A stretch of 57,182 bases of DNA from an uncultured Mitsuokella sp. (GTDB taxonomy: Bacteria > Bacillota > Negativicutes > Selenomonadales > Selenomonadaceae). How positions within the stretch are numbered: the first letter of the stretch is position 1; each line of letters begins with the position of its first letter. This document shows positions 41,596 to 50,017 of this stretch, in pieces. The stretch lies in assembly GCA_945873115.1 (NCBI GenBank), contig CAMCBT010000008.1, positions 1 to 57,182 on the forward strand. The letters are read 5' to 3'. A model generated the notes under the pieces. It searched no databases. It saw only the letters and a list, made by a program, of their open reading frames with translations, and was not told the DNA's origin. The position numbers and the translations under genes are program-made.

Positions 41596-41997
41596 ATGAA
41601 GAGGGTCTTAGCTACGTTGATAGCCATGCCAGTTATGGCATTATGCGGCTGCGGGGGAGTGGCACCCGTTTCGAGCGGGCAAGTAGCCTACCGTCATATT
41701 TCATCGGACGAGGCTCAAAAGCTGATGAAGACGGAATCTAGCTATATCATTTTGGACGTGAGGACTCAACGGGAATATGAGGAGGGACATATCCCCAAGG
41801 CCATCTGCATCCCAAACGAATCCATTGATAAGGAGCCTCCGTCACTTCTGCCGGATAAAAGACAGGTGATTTTCATATATTGCCGGAGTGGCAGGCGTAG
41901 CAAAGAGGCTGCTCAGAAACTTGCCGATATGGGCTATACTACTATCGTTGAATTTGGAGGAATTATCGACTGGCGTGGCGAAGTGGTGAAAGATTGA
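41596..41997 (+). CDS. Rhodanese-domain lipoprotein
   Basis: This 133-residue protein has a signal sequence with a lipobox-like ALCGC and a rhodanese domain (residues ~35-130): IILDVRTQREYEEGHIPKAI and the active-site loop YCRSGRRS with the sulfur-accepting cysteine. Extracytoplasmic rhodaneses are linked to sulfur relay or redox stress. The start is ATG 41596, after TGGAGGGA. Its stop overlaps the next start by one base. Base composition is lower in GC than the core genome to the left. Confidence 0.88.
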   Translation: MKRVLATLIAMPVMALCGCGGVAPVSSGQVAYRHISSDEAQKLMKTESSYIILDVRTQREYEEGHIPKAICIPNESIDKEPPSLLPDKRQVIFIYCRSGRRSKEAAQKLADMGYTTIVEFGGIIDWRGEVVKD

Positions 41998-42326
41998 TGG
42001 ACTTCAAGGAACTAAAACTTGAGATTTTCATTCCCGAATCTCATCTGCCTGTTTTGCGCTCTGCACTTCAATCTGTCGGCGCAGGTCGTCTCGGGAACTA
42101 TGACTCCTGCTTGGCATATAGCAAGGTGACTGGCTCTTGGCGACCGCTCCTTGGTAGCCATCCCTACTTGGGAGCAGAGGAAGAAGTGAGCGAGGAGGAG
42201 GAAATCAAGGTCGAGGTCAAAATTGCGGCAGAGGACTTGGATAAAACGCTGTCCGCAATCTACGAAGTTCATCCTTATGAAGAACCGCTCGTCAATGTGA
42301 TTCCACTGATGAACAGAAAAAGGTGA
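41997..42326 (+). CDS. NIF3-insert/CutA-like small protein (YqfO C-domain type)
   Basis: This 109-residue protein matches the alpha/beta domain found inside NIF3/YqfO proteins and related to CutA1: KLEIFIPESHLPVLRSALQSVGAGRLGNYDSC, GSWRPLLGSHPYLG and the C-terminal YEVHPYEEPLVNVIPL. A stand-alone copy exists in many bacteria; its function is not known, though metal binding or oligomerisation has been suggested for the domain. Translation is coupled to the rhodanese gene. Confidence 0.82.
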   Translation: MDFKELKLEIFIPESHLPVLRSALQSVGAGRLGNYDSCLAYSKVTGSWRPLLGSHPYLGAEEEVSEEEEIKVEVKIAAEDLDKTLSAIYEVHPYEEPLVNVIPLMNRKR

Positions 42327-42330
42327 CAAA

Positions 42331-42690
42331 ATGAATGAAAAGGTTTTCGTATGCTATCCCCGTTGCACTACTTGCAAGAAAGCTGAGAAATGGTTGGCTG
42401 ACAATGGGGTAAATGTGAAGGTACGGGACATCAAGGAAAATAATCCTACCGAGGAAGAAATCCGCTCTTGGCATAAAAAGAGCGGATTACCGCTCAAACG
42501 CTTTTTCAATACCAGCGGGCAAAAGTACAGGGAATTGGAACTAAAGGATAAACTTCCTACGATGAGCGATGATGAACAGTATGCTCGTCTCGCCACGGAT
42601 GGTATGCTCGTCAAGCGTCCTCTGCTTGTTGGTGAAGATGAAGTTCTTGTGGGATTCCGGGTAAAGGAATGGCAGGAAAGCTGTAAGTAA
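42331..42690 (+). CDS. ArsC/Spx-family thioredoxin-fold protein
   Basis: This 119-residue protein has the ArsC-family N-terminus with a CxxC pair (YPRCTTCKKAEKWL), then the RDIKENNPTEEEI and PLKRFFNTSG segments and VKRPLLVGEDEVLVGFR near the end. True arsenate reductases use one cysteine with downstream arginines; the CTTC form is closer to the YffB/Spx-like reductases. The gene lies 4 bases after the NIF3-like gene, so the three probably form an operon for sulfur or redox metabolism (inference). Confidence 0.86.
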   Translation: MNEKVFVCYPRCTTCKKAEKWLADNGVNVKVRDIKENNPTEEEIRSWHKKSGLPLKRFFNTSGQKYRELELKDKLPTMSDDEQYARLATDGMLVKRPLLVGEDEVLVGFRVKEWQESCK

Positions 42691-42704
42691 GAAACATACA
42701 TATT

Positions 42705-43046
42705 CAGCAAATCCACATTAAGGAAAAGCTTTCAGAAGCCTACCGCTCTAAGGACGAGCCCTAAATGGGGAAAGCAATCACGGGAATCATTGACCTGTGC
42801 AATACAACAGGGAACAGCCATCTGAGATGGTTTTCGTCCATGCTGGAATCCCACTTCGAAGGCATCATCGCCCACGCAACCTACAAAATATATGCAGGGA
42901 AAATCGCAGGCATCAACAACAAGATCAAGACAATCCGGAGGCAGGGATACGGCTATCCCGATGATGAATATTTCTTTCTGAAGATATTTGATGCCAGCAG
43001 ACATGCGTATGTCAGGAATGAGAAATCCCACAAGATTTGTGATTGA
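42705..43046 (+). pseudogene. C-terminal remnant of an ISL3-family transposase
   Basis: The conserved C-terminal sequence AGKIAGINNKIKTIRRQGYGY...YFFLKIF is that of ISL3-type DDE transposases. The frame is open upstream only to about 42705 and is broken by a TAA at 42762-42764. The first ~300 residues with the catalytic acids are missing, so it is inactive. Confidence 0.82.
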
Positions 43047-43062
43047 GCCATATTTTTCGCAT

Positions 43063-43118
43063 GAAAAGCAGCGCGGCTGCAGTACATTGTTCTATGTGCT
43101 GCAGCCGCGCTGCTTTTT
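43063..43118. terminator. Long bidirectional hairpin after the transposase remnant
   Basis: AAAAGCAGCGCGGCTGCAG pairs perfectly with CTGCAGCCGCGCTGCTTTT across a 16-base loop, giving a T-run on both strands. Confidence 0.88.
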
Positions 43119-43231
43119 ATATCCATTCGCTCAAGGATCCCTTTGACACCAGATTCTTCATTTCATCAGAATGTTTTAGAGTGGTTCCTTAACATTTATA
43201 TCGTGGGATGATGCACGGCTGATAGGATGAG

Positions 43232-43597
43232 ATGATTCGTCAGCTCGACATCATCACTCGTGAGAAGGAAGCCGATATCGTCATTCTGGATATGCCCTTG
43301 CTTGACACGCGCGCCAAGCGAGGAGACGACCTTACGGGGAAATTCATCTCGAATCTCGTCATCCAGATTTTTTTGTACGTTGCCCATATGGAGCGGAGTA
43401 TGAATCATCAGCGCACAATGGATGGACTGGCTGCGGCGCGAGTAAGAGGCGTACAGTTCGGCAGGAGACCACTCGAAAAACCGGAAAGCTATGCCGAAAT
43501 ACGTCGCCAGTGGGAGAGCGGAAAACTCTCGGAGCGCAAGGCAGCATGCCTCTTGGTCATTTCCCGCCCTACCTTTCATAAGTGGGTACATGAATGA
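43232..43597 (+). pseudogene. N-terminally truncated serine recombinase (resolvase)
   Basis: The 121 residues match the second half of the resolvase catalytic domain (REKEADIVILDMPLLDTR, then the E-helix AHMERSMNHQRTMDGLAAARVRGVQFGR) and the C-terminal helix-turn-helix. The first ~65 residues with the catalytic serine and YARVS motif are absent and a TAG lies just upstream, so it cannot be active. Confidence 0.8.
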
Positions 43598-43661
43598 GTG
43601 GCAGATAAGTCATGGTATTTCTGCTAGTATCGGTATTATCGCATTGAGGAGGGCTGTCAAA

Positions 43662-44263
43662 GTGAAACAGCCGAAAAATCCGAAGATACTGGACAACAAA
43701 TAGCAGGGACGGGTGATTGATGAGCTTCGGCAGGGGATACAGCCAGGGGCTAAGATGTCCGTTATATCGGCATTTTTACGATTTATGCCTATGAGGAGCT
43801 GAAAAAGGAGCTTTCACAGATTGACGAATTGCGGTTCATCTTTACGACAACGTCTTATATCAAGCAGAAAAGTGATTTTCAGAGGGAGTTTTACATCGCA
43901 CAAAGTGAACAAGATGATCAACCGCCTGACGCTGGGGCTGTATGCACCTCTACGTTATGTGCGCTCGGAGAAGCGTCACGCCTACGAAAATCGCTACGAT
44001 ATGACTGTCGCAGACGGACGCAGTGTGTTCCGTCAGGCTGACCGTGAAAATCAGTTGATTCAGCTGATGCGGGTCAATCTCTTGAAACGCATGGAAAGCC
44101 CCATCCATTCCTTTGTGCTGACGGTGGAGAAGATTTCCCAGCGGATAGAGCATACCTTGTCCATCATTGGAAAGCATGAGGGCGAGTATCATGCGGACTT
44201 GCATATCGAGGAACTGGACTTTAACTACGATATACACTGGGAACGACTTGGAATACCGCAAAA
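43662..44263 (+). pseudogene. Remnant of a helicase (PLD/SNF2-type) gene, broken several times
   Basis: A good ribosome binding site (GAGGAGGG) and GTG start begin MKQPKNPKILDNK. A TAG follows at 43701, after which the same frame continues VIDELRQGIQPGAKMSVISAF. A shift then moves to a second frame (FTIYAYEELKKELSQIDELRFIFTTTSYIKQKSDFQREFYIAQSE), and after a further shift or deletion comes NRLTLGLYAPLRYVRSEKRHAYENRYDM... and IHSFVLTVEKISQRIEHTL. These resemble large DEAD/SNF2 helicases with a phospholipase-D-like N-domain found near type III restriction systems. The central motor is deleted. Confidence 0.65.
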
Positions 44264-44324
44264 AACAGCTGCAAAAATGGAAACGAGAAATGAAGAAGAT
44301 AACCGCGCAAGGGAGCAGGGAATA

Positions 44325-44714
44325 ATGAAAGCATTAACAGGCGAATCCATGAATATTACCGAAGAAAACTTGAAGGCCATGCGGCAGCTTTTCCCCGAAG
44401 CATTCGAGGAAGGGAAAAGTGACTTCGATGTCCTGCGGCAGCTGTTGGGCGATTTTGTGGATGATGAACAGGAACGGTACAGTTTCAAATGGAACGGCAA
44501 GGGCAAAGCCCTGCGCCTGTCTCAAACGCCCTCTATGGGGACTCTGCGTCCCTGTAAGGAAGAAAGCAAGGACTGGGACAATACGGAAAACCTCTATATT
44601 GAAGGGGATAATCTGGAAGTATTGAAGCTCCTGCAGAAATCCTATTATGGCAAAGTGAAGATGATTTATATCGACATACTGACTGCGAGATTGATACAAT
44701 CGGTAGCCGCATGA
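44325..44714 (+). pseudogene. N-terminal remnant of a type III restriction-system adenine methyltransferase (Mod)
   Basis: ATG 44325 after GGGAGCAGGGA begins MKALTGESMNITEENLKAMR. The sequence then runs GKGKALRLSQTPS, DWDNTENLYIEGDNLEVLKLLQKSYYGKVKMIYID, which is the Mod N-terminus up to the catalytic DPPY motif. The homology stops at that point (IDILTARL replaces DPPYNTG), so methyltransferase activity is lost. Confidence 0.8.
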
Positions 44715-44825
44715 AACCGTATAAAATAAGGGCTGGTGGGTCTCACGCAGATTTTCTGCATGAGATTTTGCCTTATTATGTAGCATATTTGGAAACTGAA
44801 ACCCGTTGGCAGCCCACGGGCTTTT

Positions 44826-44866
44826 CTATTATTGAACGAAAGCCCTATGCAATCGTTCAATAATAG
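44826..44866. repeat. Perfect 13-base inverted repeat in a gene-free stretch
   Basis: CTATTATTGAACG and its exact complement are 15 bases apart. TTCAA recurs just downstream (about 44,876-44,902). The surrounding 44,715-45,074 shows no gene I can support. The repeat could be a transposon scar or regulator site. Confidence 0.55.
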
Positions 44867-45074
44867 GGGTAATAGTTCAAAGATAGAGCCAAACATTCAA
44901 ATTTACAGGAGCCAGCATTGCAAAAGTCGTAACAACAATTAGGCCTAGCAAGTTTGCCTAAGGAATAGGAGAACAGGAAACTTTGTCGAAATAGTGTTAA
45001 TAAGGCTGGTGGAGTTTGCTTCACGAACAACATGCATAGCTACAGATATGGGGTAAGATTGCGAGGTGCTGAGG

Positions 45075-45170
45075 ATGGCAAAACTCAAAAAGATAAAATT
45101 CTCCATTGGCGGATACTTTTCACCGACTACAACAGTCTGTATATACAATAGCGGTGGCATCCTAACCTAA
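45075..45170 (+). pseudogene. Detached N-terminal piece of the following Sel1-repeat gene
   Basis: ATG 45075 opens 31 residues (MAKLKKIKFSIGGYFSPTT...) that end at TAA 45168-45170. The start looks like that of a bacterial protein whose continuation is the next, differently framed ORF. A frameshift or sequencing error near 45170 would explain both. Confidence 0.5.
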
Positions 45171-45190
45171 GAGCCGAGAGGTTTGTTCAA

Positions 45191-46486
45191 ATGCGGGAGA
45201 TAGAAGGTCAGAGCGATATTTTGCGTACATGCCTTGATGGCAAGGCCAGTAAGGCATGGTGCCAAGATTTCCAGACATTGCAGGTGGAGTCTTGGGAAGA
45301 CGACTATGATAATCCTGACATCCTTGATGGTACTCAATGGTCGCTGGTATGTAAGTGGAAGGATGGCACCCAAAAGAAAATTGATGGCAATAATGCCTAT
45401 CCGGAAAAGTGGCATGAGTTTCTAAAGCTTCTGGGTATGTTTGACCCCAGCTTGCTTGACGATGAAGAAGAGGACGAAGATGAGGAAACGGCAGACCAGG
45501 ATAAGCCCATGTACGTCAGTGTAGTTTTTGGTGGTGACAGCAAGCAGTATAACTACATATCGGATGACCCTAGCCTGCAGGTAGAAGACCGCTGCGTAGT
45601 ACCGGCAGGGTCAGATAACGGTGAAGCAATAGTGAAAGTGGTCGGCATAGAATATTGCACGGAAGAAGATGCACCTTATCCTCCTAGTCGTACCAAGCAC
45701 GTCATCCGCAAATATATCGATAATAGCAAGGTAGAAGACGAATATTATGACAGCGTTGAGGAAGCTCTGAAAGAAATGCAATCCCTGATAGATGAAGAAG
45801 ACTGGGATGGATTGCTGGACTGGGGCGAAGAGCATCAAGAGGATGCTCGTATCGGCATTGGCACCAAGGTGCTGGAAGCCTATGAGCGTTGCCAGAAGGA
45901 ACTGCCAGATGACTACGGCATCATAGCTTTGAATCTTGGTTCCCTTTATTATAATGGCCTGGTCATACCGCAGGACTATGCCAAGGCGGTCAAATACTAT
46001 ACGCAGTCAGCTGGAACAGGAAATTTGCGAGCTATAGGGAATCTTGGCTATTGCTATTATTACGGCCGCTCTATACCGCAGGATTACGATAAAGCATACG
46101 AATACTTCAATTTGGGCGCCTTGCTGGGGAACGACCCAAACTGCCTGTATAAGTTGGGGGATATGTTTCTGAACGGCTATCATGTAGAGAAAAATGAAGG
46201 ATATGCATTCATGCTTTACAAAAGAGCCTATGATGCCAATGACGATGACTATGACCAAGTCTTCAAGCCGGACATCTGTTTCTGCTTGGGCAAGTGCTAT
46301 ATGAAAGGCATAGGTACGGATATAAATTATGACAAGTCACACAGATATCTTAGCTGGGCTTTGGATAGCTTTTATCATAGGCGCAAAACGGATACGTTCA
46401 TTGGTCATCTGATAGATTCCTGCGAGAAGTTGCTCCGGGATTTGGAGAAAGACATGAAGGCTGAAATAGCAGGCAACAGATACTGA
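45191..46486 (+). CDS. Sel1-repeat/TPR-like protein, probably lacking its true N-terminus
   Basis: The 431-residue reading frame has an N-terminal domain with WSLVCKWKDGTQKKIDGNNAYPEKW, an acidic linker (DDEEEDEDEE near residue 92), a small beta domain, then several Sel1-type helical repeats (residues ~245-400): IIALNLGSLYYNGLVIPQDYAKAVKYY, RAIGNLGYCYYYGRSIPQDYDKAYEYF, CLYKLGDMFLNGYHV. Sel1 repeats mediate protein contacts. No signal peptide is seen. The start ATG 45191 lacks a clear ribosome binding site, and a separate N-terminal piece lies at 45075-45170, so the gene may be frameshifted. Confidence 0.72.
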   Translation: MREIEGQSDILRTCLDGKASKAWCQDFQTLQVESWEDDYDNPDILDGTQWSLVCKWKDGTQKKIDGNNAYPEKWHEFLKLLGMFDPSLLDDEEEDEDEETADQDKPMYVSVVFGGDSKQYNYISDDPSLQVEDRCVVPAGSDNGEAIVKVVGIEYCTEEDAPYPPSRTKHVIRKYIDNSKVEDEYYDSVEEALKEMQSLIDEEDWDGLLDWGEEHQEDARIGIGTKVLEAYERCQKELPDDYGIIALNLGSLYYNGLVIPQDYAKAVKYYTQSAGTGNLRAIGNLGYCYYYGRSIPQDYDKAYEYFNLGALLGNDPNCLYKLGDMFLNGYHVEKNEGYAFMLYKRAYDANDDDYDQVFKPDICFCLGKCYMKGIGTDINYDKSHRYLSWALDSFYHRRKTDTFIGHLIDSCEKLLRDLEKDMKAEIAGNRY

Positions 46487-46530
46487 ACAGGACGAAGAAT
46501 TGCTTAGGACTTTATGAAGCTAAAGGTTTG

Positions 46531-46539
46531 TGGTATAAT
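46531..46539 (+). promoter_or_regulatory. Extended -10 promoter ahead of the Rpn-like pseudogene
   Basis: TGGTATAAT has the TGn extension directly before a perfect TATAAT, 28 bases before the ATG. Confidence 0.6.
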
Positions 46540-46566
46540 TCAAGCAATAGGAAGGAGTCGCGATTG

Positions 46567-47527
46567 ATGCAGTGTAACCAAACGCCGGCAGAAGAACTGC
46601 TGGGCTTCAAAAATTCGCAGTATGATCAGGTGCCAAGAATATTCTGTCAGAGAAACCTGTTGCGGCATACCTGCTTAAAGGTGTGGTGCCGGAATTTAAG
46701 AATGCCAGTCTGAAAGATATAGCCGAGGAGTATATCGAAGGTGATATTCAAGTCAGCTCCGTGCCGGTGAATCCGGGCAAGACAAACACTGTGGCGAGGC
46801 CCAAGAAGATAAAAGGGATGCGCAATGAAATAGGTTTTCCCGGTGAAGGCTGGAATACTTTTGATGTTATATTCCATGCGGTTACGCCAGAAACTGGTGA
46901 ACGCATACGCCTTCATAAATTTTGAGGCGCAGAAGACATTCTCAGAATCCACATTGAAGTACATTCTGATGAAAAGAGCGGTGTTCTATGGTACCAGGCT
47001 CATTTCAGCGCAGAAGGAAACAGAATTCAGCGGCTCAAATTATAGTGAAGTCAAGAAGGTCTACACCATTTTGGATATGCATGGAATCTCCCACGGACAA
47101 GAGCATCATCAATCACTATCGCATGACTGAGTATCATCTGGTGGGAAAATACAAAGAGCCTCAAGAAAATTATGACCTGCTTAATATCGTGATGGTATAT
47201 CTGGCATCGGGGCCTGTGCGGAATCGGATGCTGTCCATGCTGCAGGTGATATTTCAGGAAACCAATAAATCAGCAGAAGATAAGAGAAAAATTCTCAAGA
47301 AGAAGTTCGATATTGAAGTTACGGCTGAGATGGAAGAGGAGTTGAGAACGATGTGCAATTTGAGCGAAGGCATTAATGAGCGTGGCATGGCGCAGGGCAT
47401 AACACAAGAGAAAGAGAATGTGATAAAGAGTTTGTGGGAAAAAGGCATGGATGTTGATTTCATCAAGGATGTTACAAAGTGGACAGAAGAACAGATATTG
47501 AGGGTAGTTGGGAAAACTAAGAGTTGA
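46567..47527 (+). pseudogene. Rpn/PD-(D/E)XK nuclease-family transposase-like gene with three frameshifts
   Basis: Pieces of one protein lie in successive frames: MQCNQTPAEELLGFKNSQYDQ; then AKNILSEKPVAAYLLKGVVPEF...NEIGFPGEGWNTFDVIFHAVTPETGERIRL; then INFEAQKTFSESTLKYILMKRAVFYGTRLISAQ; then SIINHYRMTEYHL...EMEEELRTMCNLSEGINERGMAQG to the stop at 47527. These match the Rpn family of recombination-promoting nucleases. Frame changes fall near 46625, 46915 and 47075. The C-terminal 540-base ORF may still be translated but lacks most of the nuclease core. Confidence 0.78.
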
Positions 47528-47533
47528 CGACAG

Positions 47534-47567
47534 ATGGCGCATGGTGCTATGCCATGCGTCTTTTTGA
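47534..47567 (+). terminator. Terminator after the Rpn-like pseudogene
   Basis: GCGCATGG/CCATGCGT forms a hairpin followed by five T. Confidence 0.8.
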
Positions 47568-47579
47568 TAGGAGATAGAC

Positions 47580-48092
47580 TTGAAGGTACTGAATTTTTAT
47601 GGCGGTGCTGGTATTGGCAAGAGCACCATCGCCGCAAATTTTTTTTCGAAGCTGAAGCGCAAGGGGCATAAGACGGAGTTGGTGGGTGAGTATGCCAAGT
47701 GGCTCTGGTATCAGAATGCCACGGATATTGTGCAGGACCAGCTCTACCTCTTTGCCGAGCAGGTGCATAGGCTGAAGACTCTGGAACGGTATGGCGTGGA
47801 GTATGCGGTCTGCGATTCGCCCCTGCCGCTGAATATCATCTACAACAATACGCCGGATGAACTCTTTGACCAGCTGGTGATGCACGAGCATGCCAAGTTT
47901 GACAATGTGGAATATTTGCTCCATCGGAACGACGAATTCATCAGCATTGCTGGACGTAAGGAAACCAATCTGGAACGAGCAAAGGTGAAGGACGAAGAAA
48001 TAAAGGCTGTCCTGGAAGGGGCTGGCATTGGCTATACGGTCATATCTCCGTGGGAGACAGACAAGATGCTGCTGGATTTGAAGATAAAATGA
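47580..48092 (+). CDS. NadR-like AAA_28 P-loop ATPase/kinase
   Basis: This 170-residue protein starts [14 protein letters not shown] with the Walker A loop at residues 8-16. [29 protein letters not shown] and [11 protein letters not shown] follow. This is the AAA_28 group, related to the nicotinamide riboside kinase domain of NadR and also to phage and plasmid P-loop proteins. The substrate is unknown. The TTG start is required by the conserved N-terminus and follows TAGGAGA by five bases. A macrodomain gene begins 12 bases after it, hinting at NAD or ADP-ribose chemistry. Confidence 0.8.
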   Translation: MKVLNFYGGAGIGKSTIAANFFSKLKRKGHKTELVGEYAKWLWYQNATDIVQDQLYLFAEQVHRLKTLERYGVEYAVCDSPLPLNIIYNNTPDELFDQLVMHEHAKFDNVEYLLHRNDEFISIAGRKETNLERAKVKDEEIKAVLEGAGIGYTVISPWETDKMLLDLKIK

Positions 48093-48103
48093 GGGAAGTA
48101 GAC

Positions 48104-48616
48104 ATGACCATCATAAGAACGGAACTGGGAGATATTACGGCAAAGTATTATGCCGATGTCATTGTCAATGCCGCCAATGAAAGTCTGCTTGGCGGCGGGG
48201 GCGTGGATGGAGTCATACACAGAGCCGCTTGACCAGAACTCTTGGCAGAATGCCGGACGCTGGATGGTTGCAAGACGGGACAAGCTAAAATCACCAAGGC
48301 ATACAGACTGCCCTGCGATTATGTCATCCATACGGTAGGGCCGATTTGGCATGGTGGCAGTCATGGTGAATCAGAACTATTGGCTGGATGCTATCGTCAC
48401 TCGCTGGAGCTTGCCATGGAAAATGGCATACGTAGTGTGGCGTTTTCGTCCGTCTCCACAGGTGTGTATGCCTATCCCGTGCAGCAGGCCACAGAGATTG
48501 CGGTGCGGGCAGTCAGAGAAGTTGTAAAGGAGTACCCAGAAACGTTTGATGAAATCTTATGGGTGCTGTTTGATGAGCGAACAAAACTGGTGTATGATGA
48601 AGTGCTGCAGAAATGA
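48104..48616 (+). pseudogene. Macrodomain (ADP-ribose-binding) gene interrupted by an in-frame TGA
   Basis: ATG 48104 follows GAGGGAAG and begins [42 protein letters not shown], the classic macrodomain start. At 48230-48232 a TGA stands exactly where relatives have Gly (GGA) in RAAGPELL. The same frame then continues PELLAECRTLDGCKTGQAKIT through HTVGPIW and SVSTGVYAYPVQQA to the normal end at 48616. A single G-to-T change explains it. As read, only 42 residues would be made, unless the stop is suppressed or the base is an error. Confidence 0.85.
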
Positions 48617-49260
48617 ACTGTGTCTGTGACCTTAAACTGACAGTGAGAGAAATGGGACTGGCGGATTTCGTCCGGCTATATCAGAATCAGGAAAGATTTC
48701 TGGCATACTGCCGGGAGTGCGACAACTACGGTGCAAAGTGGTCATGTCCGCCGATGGGCTTAGATACAGCGGAGTTTCTGAGTCATTACAGCTATGTGAC
48801 GGTGGCTGCAGTGCAGGTTGTATATAATGAGGATGTGATAGCATCCACGCCGGAGAATCAAGTCAAGGACGTAACGCTGGATACGCTTATGCCAGTAAAG
48901 GCAGCATTCCATGATGCAATGCTGAACGTAGAGCGGGAAGTTCCTGGGAGACTCACACTTTCCTCTGGAGGATGTACGATTTGCCGTCAATGTACACGAC
49001 CAGACGGAGTGCCATGCCGCCAGCCGTCACGTATGCGATATTCTCTGGACTCGTTTGGATTTGACTTGTCGGCCATTACTGGGGATTTGCTGGGTATCAA
49101 GCTTTTGTGGTGTAGGGGAAAGCTCCCAGCATATTACACGCTCATACACGCATTACTGGAGCGGAAGCCGATGGACGGCGTGGTGGAGCAAGTCGTGCTC
49201 AGGCAACTATTTGCGAGTGATGAATGCAGGGAGAACAGCCTGAGAGACCGTAGCAGGTAG
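48613..49260 (+). CDS. DUF2284 cysteine-rich putative metal-binding protein
   Basis: This 215-residue protein carries the cysteine patterns of DUF2284: CRECDNYGAKWSCPP near residue 33 and CTICRQCTRPDGVPCRQP near residue 122, spaced to hold a metal or Fe-S cluster. No signal peptide or membrane helix is visible. Its ATG overlaps the macrodomain stop by four bases, so the two genes were translationally coupled. The biochemical role of the family is not known. Confidence 0.83.
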   Translation: MNCVCDLKLTVREMGLADFVRLYQNQERFLAYCRECDNYGAKWSCPPMGLDTAEFLSHYSYVTVAAVQVVYNEDVIASTPENQVKDVTLDTLMPVKAAFHDAMLNVEREVPGRLTLSSGGCTICRQCTRPDGVPCRQPSRMRYSLDSFGFDLSAITGDLLGIKLLWCRGKLPAYYTLIHALLERKPMDGVVEQVVLRQLFASDECRENSLRDRSR

Positions 49261-49321
49261 ATGCACAGATAAGCAGGCATGCAAAGAGTCTGAATATTTA
49301 CTGGGTGGTGCTTAGAGAAAT

Positions 49322-49969
49322 ATGGATTTGACGATACTTTACGAATTGGCCAACATAAGCAAGGAAGTGCATCCGGCAGTGTATACGCTTCTGGGTGTGA
49401 TACTTGGCGCGACGATTCCGTTGCTGAAGGATCGATACGATAAAAAGCCCAGGTTGTCTGGAAGTATAGTTCCTTATCAATCGGAATTCGATGTTCCGAG
49501 AGAGCGGATGACTAAAACCAGCCCATCTGGTTATGCTTTAGAACTTTATAATTACGGCATGGAGCCATTGATTCTGACATGGCTTAGTGTTAAAGGGGAA
49601 TGCGGCACATTGATGGCTGACTGCTTGCTCCAAGGTGAATGCACAGTGATAAAGCCGTATGACAAGTATGTCTGCCCGCTTATGTGGCAGGATTATAGTT
49701 CGATATTGTTTCACTGTCAAAATAAGAACGGCGCAGCCATGAAAGCTCGAGTGCTCAAGCTATTTCATAGAGACAGAAGTGAATTGTCAAAAGACATGGA
49801 CGATATAGTGATTGAAAAGCCTTATCTCTTATCACGGACAATTGATGGACAGGAGGTACGTGCATCCCTTGCTATATCCCCAATATGGGGAGAAATATTC
49901 GGCATGAATGCGGCTAAAAAGGCGATGATGGAATTTGAACTCCAGAAGAGGGAAAACACCGAGAATTGA
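49322..49969 (+). CDS. Hypothetical protein with one N-terminal membrane helix
   Basis: I do not recognise this 215-residue protein. A hydrophobic helix (residues ~18-36, AVYTLLGVILGATIPLL) is followed by a basic stretch (KDRYDKKPR) and a soluble domain with beta character (GYALELYNYGMEPLILTWLSVKGECGTL). The positive-inside rule places the C-terminal domain in the cytoplasm. Such phage- and island-borne anchored beta-sandwich proteins are common, but no function can be given. No strong ribosome binding site precedes the ATG. Confidence 0.6.
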   Translation: MDLTILYELANISKEVHPAVYTLLGVILGATIPLLKDRYDKKPRLSGSIVPYQSEFDVPRERMTKTSPSGYALELYNYGMEPLILTWLSVKGECGTLMADCLLQGECTVIKPYDKYVCPLMWQDYSSILFHCQNKNGAAMKARVLKLFHRDRSELSKDMDDIVIEKPYLLSRTIDGQEVRASLAISPIWGEIFGMNAAKKAMMEFELQKRENTEN

Positions 49970-50017
49970 CCGTTTAATAAATATGCCATATAAATTCGTC
50001 AGCTGGGAGTATGAGTT

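Noticed and set aside
48230..48232. TGA read as selenocysteine or recoded glycine in the macrodomain gene
   Set aside because: Relatives have Gly there, no SECIS-like hairpin is evident right after it, and TGA ends many other genes in the window (e.g. acpS, nnrDE's neighbour cbiL), so a point mutation is simpler.
48613..49260. DUF2284 gene as part of a fused macrodomain protein
   Set aside because: The macrodomain frame ends at a stop at 48614-48616 and DUF2284 starts in a different frame by a four-base overlap.
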